DNA of 64,000 nt from [Actinomadura] parvosata subsp. kistnae (GCF_900323885.1 NZ_OOHJ01000015.1:930001-994000); one strand, 5' to 3'. Positions 1 to 10,268 are shown, counted from the stretch's first letter. The notes: generated by a model from the letters alone, not told the origin. Translations and numbers: made by a program.

Positions 1-2
1 GG

Positions 3-1736
<1,734 letters not shown>

Positions 1737-1750
1737 CTTTGCCGAGTCTT

Positions 1751-1777
1751 TGAGGAGGTCCTCACCGGACCTCCTCA
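1751..1777 (+). terminator. Hairpin terminator after fadB
   Basis: Perfect 11-bp inverted repeat (TGAGGAGGTCC at 1751-1761, its complement at 1767-1777) with a 5-base loop, 14 bases after the fadB stop. There is no U-tract, as is usual for actinobacterial terminators. Confidence 0.75.
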
Positions 1778-1833
1778 CCTCCGCGCGCACTCCGTCGTAG
1801 CCTTTGGTGCCGTCCTACGAACGGAGAGTAACC

Positions 1834-2217
1834 ATGATGAAGGCAGCGGGCGCCCTCGCGCTCTGCGGAGCCCTCCTGGCCGGCGCGTCCCTACCCGCGC
1901 AGGCCGCCCCGGCCCCCAAGGCGAAGCTCAAGATCGTTGACGGGATGAAGGGCGGGCCGGTGAAGTCGGTCTGGCTCCACTGCGGGCCCGCCGGCGGCAC
2001 CCACCCGAACGCGCGCGCCGCCTGCAACCTGCTGCGGCAGGTGAAGGGCGACCCGGCACAGCTCAAGGTCAGCCCGAAGGCGAACTGCTCGCAGGAGATC
2101 AAGCCGCACGCGGTCGCCATCGCGGGCACGTGGCACGGCAGGAAGGTGCACTGGGCGAAGTTCTTCGCCAACGCCTGCCAGATGAGGGCCATGACCGGCC
2201 CGATCCTGGCCCTCTGA
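1834..2217 (+). CDS. Secreted subtilisin-inhibitor-like (SSI) protein
   Basis: 127-aa secreted serine-protease inhibitor of the SSI family. GGAGAG at 1823-1828 fits the ATG at 1834. Residues 1-25 form a signal peptide ending near PAQAA. The mature part has four cysteines (C50, C64, C85, C115), matching the two disulfides of SSI, and the family block AVAIAGTWHGRKVHW. SSI proteins block extracellular subtilisins through a loop just after the third cysteine. Aligned to SSI, the P1 position is Gln87 followed by Glu88, where characterised members usually have Met or Lys, so its target specificity may differ (inference). Confidence 0.9.
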   Translation: MMKAAGALALCGALLAGASLPAQAAPAPKAKLKIVDGMKGGPVKSVWLHCGPAGGTHPNARAACNLLRQVKGDPAQLKVSPKANCSQEIKPHAVAIAGTWHGRKVHWAKFFANACQMRAMTGPILAL

Positions 2218-2231
2218 GCAGCGTCTCGGAG

Positions 2232-3707
2232 TCAGCGGCGGGCCTTCTGCTCCCTGGAGAAGGCCTGCCTGCTGTTCCAGTAGCCGAAGCCGAAGTACAC
2301 CACCAGGCCGATGATCATCCAGATGACGAAGCGCAGCCACGTCTCCGCCGGCAGGTTCAGCATCAGGTAGACGCAGGCCAGCACGGACAGGATCGGCAGC
2401 AGCGGCACCAGCGGCGCCTTGAACACCCTCGGGAGGTCGGGCCGCGTGCGACGCAGGATGATCACGCCGACCGACACCACCACGAACGCGAACAGCGTGC
2501 CGATGTTGACCAGCTCGGCCAGCTCCCCGAACGAGACGAACCCGGCCAGCACCATCGTGACGAGCCCGATGAGCACCGTGAGCCGGGCCGGGGTGCCGTA
2601 GTGCGGATCGACCTTCGCCAGCCAGCGCGGCAGCAGCCCGTCGCGGCTCATCGCGAACAGCACCCGGGTCTGCCCGAGCAGCAGCACAAGCACCACGGTC
2701 GTCAGGCCCGCGATCGCGCCCACGCTGATGATCGTGGCCAGCCAGGAGTGCCCCACCGAGATGAACGCGTCGGACAGCGGCGCGGCCGTGCTCAGCTCGC
2801 TGTAGCGCTGCATGCCGACGACGACCAGGGAGACGGCCACGTACAGGACCGTGCAGACGGCCAGCGAGCCGATGATGCCGCGCGGCACGTCACGCTGCGG
2901 GTTGATCGTCTCCTCCGCGGCGGTGGCGACGATGTCGAAGCCGATGAAGGCGAAGAACACGATCGCCGCCGCCGAGAAGATGCCGATCACGCCGAACGCC
3001 ACCGGCGTGACGCCGAAGATGAGCTGGATGAGCGGCGCCTTCAGGCCCTCCACCCGGTCCGTGGGCACCGCCTCCGGGATGAACGGCGTGTAGTTGGCGC
3101 CCTTGATGAAGAACAGCCCCGCCACGATGACGAGCAGCACCACCGCGATCTTCGTGGCGACCAGCACCAGGTTGACCCGCGAGGACAGCTTGATCCCCGC
3201 CACCAGGATCGAGGTGAGGATCAGCACGATGAGCACGGCGGGCACGTTCACCACCGGGTCGTCGCCGGCGATCGAGGCGGGCAGCTCCATGCCGAGGGAG
3301 GCCAGCAGGGACGCGAAGTAGCCCGACCAGCCGACCGCGACCACGGCGGCGGCCAGCGCCAGCTCCAGGAACAGGTCCCAGCCGATCACCCAGGCGGGGA
3401 ACTCGCCGAGCGTGGCGAAGGAGAAGGTGTAGGCGGAGCCCGCGACCGGGATCGTGGAGGCGAACTCGGCGTAGCACAGCGCCGCGAGCCCGCACACGAT
3501 GCCCGCGACGACGAACGAGACGGCCACCGCCGGGCCCGCCATCTCCTTGGCCACCTGACCGGTGAGCACGAAGATCCCGGTGCCGACGATGACGCCGATG
3601 CCGAAGACCGTCAGGTCCATGGCCGTCAGGCGTTTGCGGAGCTGGTGCTCGGGCGCCTCGGTGTCGCGAATCGACTGCTCGACGCTCTTCGTGCGAAAGA
3701 TGTCCAC
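2232..3707 (-). CDS. APC-superfamily amino acid permease (cationic amino acid transporter-like)
   Basis: 491-aa inner-membrane amino acid transporter. The N-terminus carries the APC signature (GIGVIVGTGIFVLTG) in the first helix, followed by about 12 predicted membrane segments. The mid-protein motif FFAFIGFDIVATAAEE is typical of the CAT/YfnA branch, which moves cationic or broad-range amino acids. GTG start, with GAAGGA about 9 bases upstream. It converges with the SSI gene (14 bases between stops) and diverges from the DedA gene across a 102-bp promoter region. The exact substrate cannot be read from sequence. Confidence 0.9.
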   Translation of the reverse strand: MDIFRTKSVEQSIRDTEAPEHQLRKRLTAMDLTVFGIGVIVGTGIFVLTGQVAKEMAGPAVAVSFVVAGIVCGLAALCYAEFASTIPVAGSAYTFSFATLGEFPAWVIGWDLFLELALAAAVVAVGWSGYFASLLASLGMELPASIAGDDPVVNVPAVLIVLILTSILVAGIKLSSRVNLVLVATKIAVVLLVIVAGLFFIKGANYTPFIPEAVPTDRVEGLKAPLIQLIFGVTPVAFGVIGIFSAAAIVFFAFIGFDIVATAAEETINPQRDVPRGIIGSLAVCTVLYVAVSLVVVGMQRYSELSTAAPLSDAFISVGHSWLATIISVGAIAGLTTVVLVLLLGQTRVLFAMSRDGLLPRWLAKVDPHYGTPARLTVLIGLVTMVLAGFVSFGELAELVNIGTLFAFVVVSVGVIILRRTRPDLPRVFKAPLVPLLPILSVLACVYLMLNLPAETWLRFVIWMIIGLVVYFGFGYWNSRQAFSREQKARR

Positions 3708-3809
3708 GCTCAGTGATCCTTCCCACGCCGCCAGTGATCATGCCCTTCTCAGGGTCGGATCGGGGACGATCCGGATGGTGCTCCTGCCCCTGGGGAGCAG
3801 GCTGAAGCC

Positions 3810-4400
3810 ATGCTCAACGATCTGCTCGACGGTCTGGCCCGGCAAGACCCCGGCGTGGTGCTAGCCCTGTTGCTGGTCTTCCTGACACTGGACGCCTCCG
3901 TCGGCGTCGGCCTCATCACCCCCGGCGACGGGCTGCTGCTCGTGGCGGGCGCCACGGCGGGCAGCGCGGGCGAGGCGCTGGCCCTGATCGGGGTGGGCGT
4001 GCTGGCGTGCTTCGCGGGCGCGTCAGGAGGTCACTGGCTGGGCCGCCGCTACGGCCCGCGGCTGCGGCGCGGGCGGCTCGGGCGACGCGTCGGGGAGCGT
4101 CGGTGGGCGCGCGCGGAGCGGTTGTTCGAGCGCAGCGGGTGGGCGCTGGCGCTGGCGTACTTCCTGCCGGTGCTGCACGCGCTCACGCCGGCCGTGGCGG
4201 GCGCGGTGGGCATGCCGTACCGCAGGTTCATGGCGTGGGCGATGCTGGGCAGCACGGCCTGGGTGAGCACGTACGTGACGCTCGGCGCGCTGGCCGGGGA
4301 GGTGGTGCGGCGGCACGCGGGCTGGCTGCTGCCGGTCGCGGCGGCGGCGGTGATCGCCGTGGTCGGGATCACCGCCGCGGTCCGCAGAGCGCTCAGATGA
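3810..4400 (+). CDS. DedA / SNARE-associated family membrane protein
   Basis: 196-aa polytopic membrane protein of the DedA family, whose members have been linked to membrane lipid translocation and envelope homeostasis. It shows the conserved early ITPGDGLLLVAG segment, an arginine-rich cytoplasmic loop (residues about 80-105), then YFLPVLHALTPAVAGAVGMP, corresponding to the family block that normally holds conserved arginines. Here those arginines are largely replaced (FLPVLHAL), so this may be a divergent subgroup. ATG with GGGGAG upstream. It stands alone and converges with dxs across a tandem-repeat tract. Confidence 0.82.
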   Translation: MLNDLLDGLARQDPGVVLALLLVFLTLDASVGVGLITPGDGLLLVAGATAGSAGEALALIGVGVLACFAGASGGHWLGRRYGPRLRRGRLGRRVGERRWARAERLFERSGWALALAYFLPVLHALTPAVAGAVGMPYRRFMAWAMLGSTAWVSTYVTLGALAGEVVRRHAGWLLPVAAAAVIAVVGITAAVRRALR

Positions 4401-4425
4401 CCGCCATGGGAGCGGCCGTGCGGGC

Positions 4426-4500
4426 GGCTCAGTGGCGAGCGGCTCAGTAGCGAGCGGCTCAGTGGCGGGCGGGTCGGTGGCGGGCGGGTCAGTGGCGGGC
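4426..4500. repeat. 15-bp tandem repeat (5 copies) spanning the dxs stop codon
   Basis: Five 15-bp units of the form GGCTCAGTGGCGAGC (4426, 4441, 4456, 4471, 4486), with substitutions between copies. The last unit (4486-4500) contains the dxs stop codon at 4489-4491. Because 15 is a multiple of three, the units continue in the dxs frame downstream and present further stop codons in most copies. Confidence 0.95.
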
Positions 4501-6378
4501 GGGCTCCACGGAGGAGGTGCGCTTGGCGACCGCCTCGGTGACCTGGCGGGCGAGGTCCTGGCCGGTCAGGCCGATCCTGCCGAGGATCGCCGCCCGCTTG
4601 GCGTGGTCGAGGAACTCCTGCGGGATGCCGAAGGTGCGCACCGGCACGTCGACGTCGGCGTCGCGCAGGAGCCTGGCCACCGCGTCGCCGACGCCGCCGA
4701 CCCGGCCGTTGTCCTCGACGACCGCGACCAGCTTGTGCGCGCCGGCGGCCAGCACCAGCGCCTCGTCGAGCGGCTTGACCCAGCGCGGGTCGACCACGGT
4801 GGCCGAGATGCCCTGCGCGTCGAGCAGGACGGCGGCGTCCATGCAGACCTGCGCCATCGGGCCGACGCCCACCAGCAGCACGCCGGGGTCGCCTTCGGCG
4901 GCCCGCAGCAGGTCCATCTCGCCGAGCTTGCCGACCGGCTCGATCGGCTCGGCGACCGGGCCCTTGGGGAAGCGCAGCACGGTGGGCCCGTCGGTGACCT
5001 CGACGGCCTCGCGCAGCAGCTCGGCCAGGCGGTCGCCGTCGCGCGGCACCGCGATGCGCAGGCCGGGGACGACCTGGAGGATCGACAGGTCCCACATGCC
5101 GTTGTGGCTGGCGCCGTCGTCGCCCGTGACGCCCGCCCGGTCGAGCACCACCGTGACCGGCAGGCGGTGCAGGGCGACGTCCATGAGGAGCTGGTCGAAG
5201 GCGCGGTTGAGGAAGGTGGCGTAGACGGCCACGACCGGGTGCATGCCGCCGAGCGCGAGCCCGGCCGCGCTGGTCAGCGCGTGCTGCTCGGCGATGCCGA
5301 CGTCGTAGATGCGCTCGGGGAAGGCGTCGGCGAAGGCGTTGAGGCCGGTGGGGTGCAGCATCGCGGCGGTGATCGCGACGAGGTCGTCGCGCTCCTTGCC
5401 GAGCCGGACGAGCTCCTCGCTGAAGACGTTGGTCCAGATGCGGCCCTTGGGCTTCTCCGCGCCGGTGGCCCGGTCGAAGGCGCCCGGCGAGTGGAACTGG
5501 TCCTCGTCGTGGTTCTCCGCCGGGGTGTAGCCGCGGCCCTTCTGGGTGAGCGCGTGCACGATGACCGGGCCGCGGAAGTCGCGGGCCTGGCGCAGCGCCG
5601 CCTCCATGGCCTGCTCGTCGTGGCCGTCGATGGGGCCGACGTACTTGAGGCCGAGGTCCTCGAACATCACCTGCGGCGACAGGACGTCTTTCACGCCCTT
5701 CTTGAAGCCGTGCAGCGCGTCGTACAGGACAGGAACGTTCCCGATCTTGTCCTTGACGAAGTCGAGCAGGTCCTCGTAGCGGCGGTTGACCCGCAGCGAG
5801 GACAGGTGGGAGGCCAGGCCGCCGATCGTCGGCGAGTAGGAGCGCCCGTTGTCGTTGACCACGATCACGACCGGCAGGTCCTTGGCGGCGGCGATGTTGT
5901 TGAGCGCCTCCCAGGCCATGCCGCCGGTCAGCGCGCCGTCGCCGATGATCGCCACGACCGTGCGGTCGCGCTCGCGGCGCAGCTTGAACGCCTTGGCCAG
6001 GCCGTCGGCGTAGGACAGCGCCGTGGAGGCGTGGGAGTTCTCGACGAAGTCGTGCTCGGACTCGGCCTGGCTCGGGTAACCCGACAGGCCGCCCTCCTGC
6101 TTGAGCGCCTCGAAGCCGGCCGCCCGGCCGGTGAGGATCTTGTGCACGTACGCCTGGTGCCCGGTGTCCCAGACGACGGGGTCGTGGGGTGAGTCGAAGA
6201 CGCGGTGCACCGCGATCGTGAGCTCGACCACGCCGAGGTTGGGGCCGAGGTGACCGCCGAACCTGGCGCACGAGTCGACGAGCACGTCGCGGATCTCTCC
6301 CGCGAGCTGCGGCAACTCCTCGACACTGAGCCGTTTGACGTCCTGCGGTCCCTTGATCGAGCCCAGCAACCCGCTCAC
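4489..6378 (-). CDS. dxs: 1-deoxy-D-xylulose-5-phosphate synthase
   Basis: 629-aa thiamine-diphosphate enzyme that condenses pyruvate and glyceraldehyde-3-phosphate in the first step of the MEP isoprenoid pathway. GTG at 6378 was chosen because the family N-terminus starts there (SGLLGSIKGPQDVKRLS) and GGGGAGA lies about 8 bases upstream. Seen: HLGPNLG near residue 43, the DTGHQAY block, the diphosphate/Mg motif GDGALTGG (146-153) leading to NIA and VVNDN, and the catalytic glutamate of DVGIAEQHA (E364). Transketolase C-domain at the end. The last codons and the stop lie inside a 15-bp tandem repeat. It is transcribed divergently from the first metallopeptidase gene. Confidence 0.97.
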   Translation of the reverse strand: MSGLLGSIKGPQDVKRLSVEELPQLAGEIRDVLVDSCARFGGHLGPNLGVVELTIAVHRVFDSPHDPVVWDTGHQAYVHKILTGRAAGFEALKQEGGLSGYPSQAESEHDFVENSHASTALSYADGLAKAFKLRRERDRTVVAIIGDGALTGGMAWEALNNIAAAKDLPVVIVVNDNGRSYSPTIGGLASHLSSLRVNRRYEDLLDFVKDKIGNVPVLYDALHGFKKGVKDVLSPQVMFEDLGLKYVGPIDGHDEQAMEAALRQARDFRGPVIVHALTQKGRGYTPAENHDEDQFHSPGAFDRATGAEKPKGRIWTNVFSEELVRLGKERDDLVAITAAMLHPTGLNAFADAFPERIYDVGIAEQHALTSAAGLALGGMHPVVAVYATFLNRAFDQLLMDVALHRLPVTVVLDRAGVTGDDGASHNGMWDLSILQVVPGLRIAVPRDGDRLAELLREAVEVTDGPTVLRFPKGPVAEPIEPVGKLGEMDLLRAAEGDPGVLLVGVGPMAQVCMDAAVLLDAQGISATVVDPRWVKPLDEALVLAAGAHKLVAVVEDNGRVGGVGDAVARLLRDADVDVPVRTFGIPQEFLDHAKRAAILGRIGLTGQDLARQVTEAVAKRTSSVEPARH

Positions 6379-6486
6379 GGATGCGTCTCCCCTCTGCTCT
6401 TTTGCGCCGATCCCCCCGAGTCTAGTTCGCGTAGACCTCACTGACTCCATCGAGTCAAATGCACCCACATATGTCCGATCTTGACC

Positions 6487-6492
6487 TAGTCT
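6487..6492 (+). promoter_or_regulatory. Candidate -10 box (TAGTCT) for a leaderless start
   Basis: TAGTCT fits TANNNT and ends 10 bases before the ATG at 6503. No Shine-Dalgarno sequence lies between, and no clear -35 is visible. Confidence 0.4.
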
Positions 6493-6502
6493 TTCGGTAC
6501 CT

Positions 6503-7390
6503 ATGAACTCCGTCCCCAAAAGCAGGCTCCTGACCCTCGCAGCGGCCGTGCTGGCACTCGCCGTCGCCGCGACCGCGCTGGTCATGGTGCTGGCGGACGT
6601 GGCCACGACCTCGACGGGCATCGCCAACGAGGCCCAGCAGCTCCCGTCGCCGCCCGCGAAGCGCGCGCGCGAGAAGGCCGGGACGCTCCTGGCCTCCAAG
6701 GCGCTGGCCGTGGCCAACCCCCTGTACAAGACGGGCCGGCTGGCCGACGTGAACTGCGCGCCCGGGGACCTGCCGGCCGGGAGCATGGTGGCCTACCGGC
6801 GCTTCCTGACCCGCGTGACCGCCTGCCTGAACCGGGCGTGGGCGGCGCAGTTCCGCAAGGCGGGCATGCCGTTCACCAAGCCGCGGCTGCGCATCATCAC
6901 CAGCAAGGTCCGCACCCCGTGCGGGGCCTGGAACACCGGCGCGGACGGAGTCTACTGCTCGACCGACCGCACCATGTACCTGATGATCAGCAAGGCGCAG
7001 CTGCGCAACCCGTTCCCGCTGGGGATCACCCGGCTGGTCGCGCACGAGTACGGCCATCACGTCCAGCAGGTCTCCGGCATCTGGAGCTACTACTGGGCGG
7101 CGCGCACCACGGCGGGCCGGTCGAAGCGGCTGCAGTTGTCGCGCAATTCGGAGTTGCAGGCCGAGTGCTTCTCCTCGGTCTTCATGAGCACCATGAAGGG
7201 CACGTCGCTGGTCACCCTCGCGGACTGGGCGTACACGGTGAGCTGGTTCAGGAAGAACGGCGCCAAGGGGTGGCCGCAGAACGACCACGGCAGGGGGCCG
7301 ACGCAGGCCGCCTGGATGACGCGCGGTTTCACCCGCGGCACGCCCGGCTCGTGCAACACTTGGGCGGCAAATCCACGAAATGTCACCTAA
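6503..7390 (+). CDS. Putative secreted neutral zinc metallopeptidase, paralogue 1
   Basis: 295-aa protein of the putative neutral zinc metallopeptidase (YpfJ-type) family. N-terminal hydrophobic segment (about residues 9-35) is a signal peptide or anchor. The zinc motif is HEYGHH (181-186), followed about 35 residues on by ELQAEC (217-222), the family block expected to supply the third ligand. The C-terminus ends in CNTW plus a short basic tail, shared with the paralogues at 7445, 8291 and 24436. There is no Shine-Dalgarno sequence; a TANNNT box lies 10 bases upstream, so the mRNA may be leaderless. Substrate unknown. First of three head-to-tail copies. Confidence 0.85.
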   Translation: MNSVPKSRLLTLAAAVLALAVAATALVMVLADVATTSTGIANEAQQLPSPPAKRAREKAGTLLASKALAVANPLYKTGRLADVNCAPGDLPAGSMVAYRRFLTRVTACLNRAWAAQFRKAGMPFTKPRLRIITSKVRTPCGAWNTGADGVYCSTDRTMYLMISKAQLRNPFPLGITRLVAHEYGHHVQQVSGIWSYYWAARTTAGRSKRLQLSRNSELQAECFSSVFMSTMKGTSLVTLADWAYTVSWFRKNGAKGWPQNDHGRGPTQAAWMTRGFTRGTPGSCNTWAANPRNVT

Positions 7391-7430
7391 TGGCTCTTTA
7401 GTCGCGCTTTACCTGGAACTCCCTCTTTAA

Positions 7431-7436
7431 TAGGGT
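7431..7436 (+). promoter_or_regulatory. Candidate -10 box (TAGGGT) for a leaderless start
   Basis: TAGGGT ends 8 bases before the ATG at 7445; there is no Shine-Dalgarno sequence. TTTAAT overlaps it at 7426-7431 as an alternative. Confidence 0.4.
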
Positions 7437-7444
7437 GCCTTCTC

Positions 7445-8254
7445 ATGCGTATCCCTCGATTGGCGCTCATGGCGGGCGCTCTGGCTGGCGTGCTCTTCGC
7501 CGGAACGGCCCACGCGGCCACCTCCGCGGCCCCGTCGTACAAGCCGGTCCTGACCAAGAACCCGCTGTACAAGACGGGCAAGCTGGGCATCTCGGCGTGC
7601 GAGGAGCCGCAGGTCCAGAACGGCACGGTCGAAGAGGCCGAGCTCTACTTCGAGGCCGTGATGGAGTGCCTCGACAAGGCGTGGAGCCCTGTCGTGAAGA
7701 AGGCGGGCTACCGCTTCAACAAGGCAAAGGTCACCGTGATCACCAAACTCGGTGCAAAAACCCCTTGCGGAGCCTTCAATGACCCACGTGCGCAGGCCAT
7801 GTACTGCCCGCCCAACAAGAGGATGTACATCCTGCTGAGCCCGCAGGTCATCGCGGAGCCGAACGACCTCGCCTTGATGCAGGTGCTGGCCCATGAGTAC
7901 GGCCACCATGTCCAGCAGCTCACCGGCATCATGGGGCTGGCCTACAAGAGCTACTACCAGAGGCCCGTAAACGAGCACGCGTTCGAGAGCATTCGCCGAG
8001 CCGAGCTGCAGGCCGAGTGCCTGAGCGGGGCATTCGTCGGCCGCGTATGGAACTCTCTCGGTCGCCCCGACTCCGACTGGAGCATCTTCCTCAAGGGCGG
8101 CCACAACTTGGGGTCCTCCCTTGGCCTCCGTAGCGGGTCGGATGAGACCCACGGATCCGACGCCAACGTCAGATGGTGGCTGCAGAAGGGCTTCAAGGCC
8201 CAGTCGGCGAGCGCCTGCAACACCTGGACCGCGCCCAGCCGCAAGGTCTACTAA
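7445..8254 (+). CDS. Putative secreted neutral zinc metallopeptidase, paralogue 2
   Basis: 269 aa, same family and layout as its neighbours: signal peptide (residues 1-26, ending near AHAAT), zinc motif HEYGHH at 150-155, ELQAEC at 187-192, C-terminal CNTW and basic tail. It shares the short stretch NPLYKTGKLG with paralogue 1 (NPLYKTGRLA), direct evidence of duplication. Codon choice is noticeably less GC-extreme than its neighbours (several AAA, AAT, CAT and ATT codons), which may mean a different age or origin. 54 bases separate it from paralogue 1; it probably has its own leaderless promoter. Substrate unknown. Confidence 0.85.
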   Translation: MRIPRLALMAGALAGVLFAGTAHAATSAAPSYKPVLTKNPLYKTGKLGISACEEPQVQNGTVEEAELYFEAVMECLDKAWSPVVKKAGYRFNKAKVTVITKLGAKTPCGAFNDPRAQAMYCPPNKRMYILLSPQVIAEPNDLALMQVLAHEYGHHVQQLTGIMGLAYKSYYQRPVNEHAFESIRRAELQAECLSGAFVGRVWNSLGRPDSDWSIFLKGGHNLGSSLGLRSGSDETHGSDANVRWWLQKGFKAQSASACNTWTAPSRKVY

Positions 8255-8276
8255 GGCGAAACCGCTCAAGACCCTC

Positions 8277-8282
8277 TAAGAT
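8277..8282 (+). promoter_or_regulatory. Candidate -10 box (TAAGAT) for a leaderless start
   Basis: CTCTAAGAT precedes the GTG at 8291 with an 8-base gap and no Shine-Dalgarno sequence. Nearly the same block (CTCTAAGCT) precedes the distant paralogue at 24436. Confidence 0.5.
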
Positions 8283-8290
8283 CCGCGATC

Positions 8291-9040
8291 GTGCGCATAC
8301 CCCTCACGGCGTTGGCCGCGTGCATGGTCGCGGGTCTCTGCTTGCCCGCGCCGGCCGCCGCCGCGGGGCGGGTCGGCCAGGGCGGGCTGATGGGTGCGAT
8401 GGGCGGCGAGGTCGTGCCGCAGAAGTGCGCGATCCCGCCGATCAGGGTGGGGAGCGTGGCCTCGCTGAGGTCGTTCCACGAGGCGATGGCGGCGTGCGCC
8501 GACGCGTTCTGGGCGGCCAGGTTCGCCGCGGCCGGGCTGCCGTACAGCCCGCCGGCGGTGACGATCACCACAGGCGGCGACTCGGTGTGCGGGGCGATCA
8601 CCAGCAGCGGCGCGCAGTACTGCCCTGACCAGCGCACCATCGTCGTCCGGATCACGAAGCAGGACCTGCGCGACCCGTTCAGGATGAACGTGGCGCACTC
8701 GGTGGCCCACGAGTGGGGCCATCACGTGCAGCAGCTCATCGGCGTGCTGACCGCCCAGGCCGCCCTGTACGAGCCGGCCTCCGAGGGGGCGCGCAAGCTG
8801 CTGAGCCACCGGCTGGAGATGCAGGCCGAGTGCTTCGCCGGGGTCTTCTACAGCGCCACGCTGAAGTCGATCAGGCCGGGGATCTCGTGGAAGGACTGGC
8901 TGTCGGCGGTACGCAACGCGGACGAGAGCGACATCCACGGCAAGCCGCGCAACCTGGCGCTCTGGCAGGACCGGGGGTACCGGGGCGGGGCCCCGGGGTT
9001 CTGCAACACGTGGACCGCCGCCAAGGGCAAGGTCGCCTGA
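8291..9040 (+). CDS. Putative secreted neutral zinc metallopeptidase, paralogue 3
   Basis: 249 aa, same family. Signal peptide (residues 1-24, ending APAAAA), zinc motif HEWGHH at 140-145, EMQAEC at 176-181, and a C-terminal CNTWTAAKGKVA tail like the other copies. GTG start chosen because the signal peptide begins there and a TAAGAT box lies 8 bases upstream. Ends 22 bases from the convergent ROK gene. Separate promoters for each copy would let the three genes be expressed under different conditions (inference). Confidence 0.85.
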   Translation: MRIPLTALAACMVAGLCLPAPAAAAGRVGQGGLMGAMGGEVVPQKCAIPPIRVGSVASLRSFHEAMAACADAFWAARFAAAGLPYSPPAVTITTGGDSVCGAITSSGAQYCPDQRTIVVRITKQDLRDPFRMNVAHSVAHEWGHHVQQLIGVLTAQAALYEPASEGARKLLSHRLEMQAECFAGVFYSATLKSIRPGISWKDWLSAVRNADESDIHGKPRNLALWQDRGYRGGAPGFCNTWTAAKGKVA

Positions 9041-9062
9041 AGCGGGCAAGCGGGCGGGCGGT

Positions 9063-10268
9063 TCAGGCGTTGAGGCGGGCCAGCACTTCCAGGGGATCCG
9101 ACAGGACGTGGGCGAAGGCCAGCTCGGCGGCCCCCACCAGGGTGGCGGCGTCCCCGAGTGCCGAGGTGCGCAGCCGTACCCGCTCCCGCTGGGGCGCCAT
9201 GGCGTGCAGGGTGAGCTGCGTGCGGACCTGGGCGGCGGAGCCGAGGTAGATCTCCCGCAGCATGCCCCCGAAGATCACCATTTCGGGGTTGAAGATGTTG
9301 ATCAGGTTCGCGACGCCGAGGCCGAGCCAGTCGCCGACCCGGCTGAGCGCCTCCTGGGCGACGATGTCGCCGCGGTCGGCGGCGTCCACCACGGCGCGCA
9401 CCGCGTCGCGGCCCTGGTGACCGGCCGAGACGCGGCCCGCCGACTCCAGCAGGGCCCGCTCCCCCACCTCCGCCTCCAGGCAGCCGTTCGAGCCGCAGCC
9501 GCAGGCGCGCCCGCCCGGGTTGACGACCATGTGGCCGACCTCGCCGCCGTAGCCGTCGTGGCCGCCGAGCAGGTGGCCCCCCGCGATGATGCCGCCGCCG
9601 ATGCCGACGTCCCCGTGCAGGTAGATGAGGTCGCGGACGGCGACGCCGACGCCGCGGCTGTGCTCGGCCAGCGCGCCCAGGTTGGCGTCGTTGCCCACGC
9701 TGACGGGCAGGCCGAGGCCGAGCCGGCGGCCCAGCTCCTCGCCGAACGGCACCTCCTCGGCCTTCAGGTTCGGGCCGAACGAGACCACGCCGTCGGCCTT
9801 GCGCACGCCGCCGGACACGGCCGCCGCCGCGCCGACGCAGACCGTGTCGTCCCTGGTCTTGCGCCGCATCTGGCGGGCGAACCCGGCCAGCGTGCCGGTC
9901 AGCTCGTCCAGCTCGAACCGGCCGCGGTCGCGTACGGTCTCGCGGCGGTCGAGGATGACCCCGCCCAGCCCGACGCGGGCCACCGCCAGCCGGTCGGGGC
10001 CCACGTCGAAGGCGAAGACGTAGACCCGCGCCGACTCCGGACGCACGACCAGCGAGGGCCGGCCCGCGCGGCCCGTCTCGCGCGGCAGCTCCTCGCGGAC
10101 CAGCCCCGCCGCGGTCAGATCCGACGTCAGGGCCATGATCGTGCTGCGGTTGAGCCCCATCTTCGAGGTCAGCTCGGCGCGGGAGATCGGCCCGCCCAAG
10201 TGCACATGGCGGAGCAGCGCGCCGAGATTGTGGCGCCTGATGTCCTCTTGGGAGGGGCCGGCACGCAT
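9063..10268 (-). CDS. ROK-family transcriptional regulator (XylR/NagC type)
   Basis: 401 aa. N-terminal winged helix-turn-helix (about residues 10-75, including RAELTSKMGLNRSTIMALTSDL) followed by a ROK sugar-kinase-like domain. The ROK zinc cysteine motif is present as CGCGSNGCLE, and GNDANLGALAEH and GDVGIGGGII mark the sugar-binding fold. ROK repressors of this type sense a sugar and release the promoter of the adjacent transporter. It lies 35 bases downstream of the permease on the same strand, so is probably the last gene of the ABC operon and its likely regulator. ATG at 10268 with AAGGAA upstream. Confidence 0.9.
   Translation of the reverse strand: MRAGPSQEDIRRHNLGALLRHVHLGGPISRAELTSKMGLNRSTIMALTSDLTAAGLVREELPRETGRAGRPSLVVRPESARVYVFAFDVGPDRLAVARVGLGGVILDRRETVRDRGRFELDELTGTLAGFARQMRRKTRDDTVCVGAAAAVSGGVRKADGVVSFGPNLKAEEVPFGEELGRRLGLGLPVSVGNDANLGALAEHSRGVGVAVRDLIYLHGDVGIGGGIIAGGHLLGGHDGYGGEVGHMVVNPGGRACGCGSNGCLEAEVGERALLESAGRVSAGHQGRDAVRAVVDAADRGDIVAQEALSRVGDWLGLGVANLINIFNPEMVIFGGMLREIYLGSAAQVRTQLTLHAMAPQRERVRLRTSALGDAATLVGAAELAFAHVLSDPLEVLARLNA

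Noticed and set aside
2130..3716. Plus-strand open frame of more than 500 codons across the amino acid permease
   Set aside because: Overlaps two real genes and is almost entirely Arg/His/Asp/Gln, the mirror of hydrophobic permease codons.
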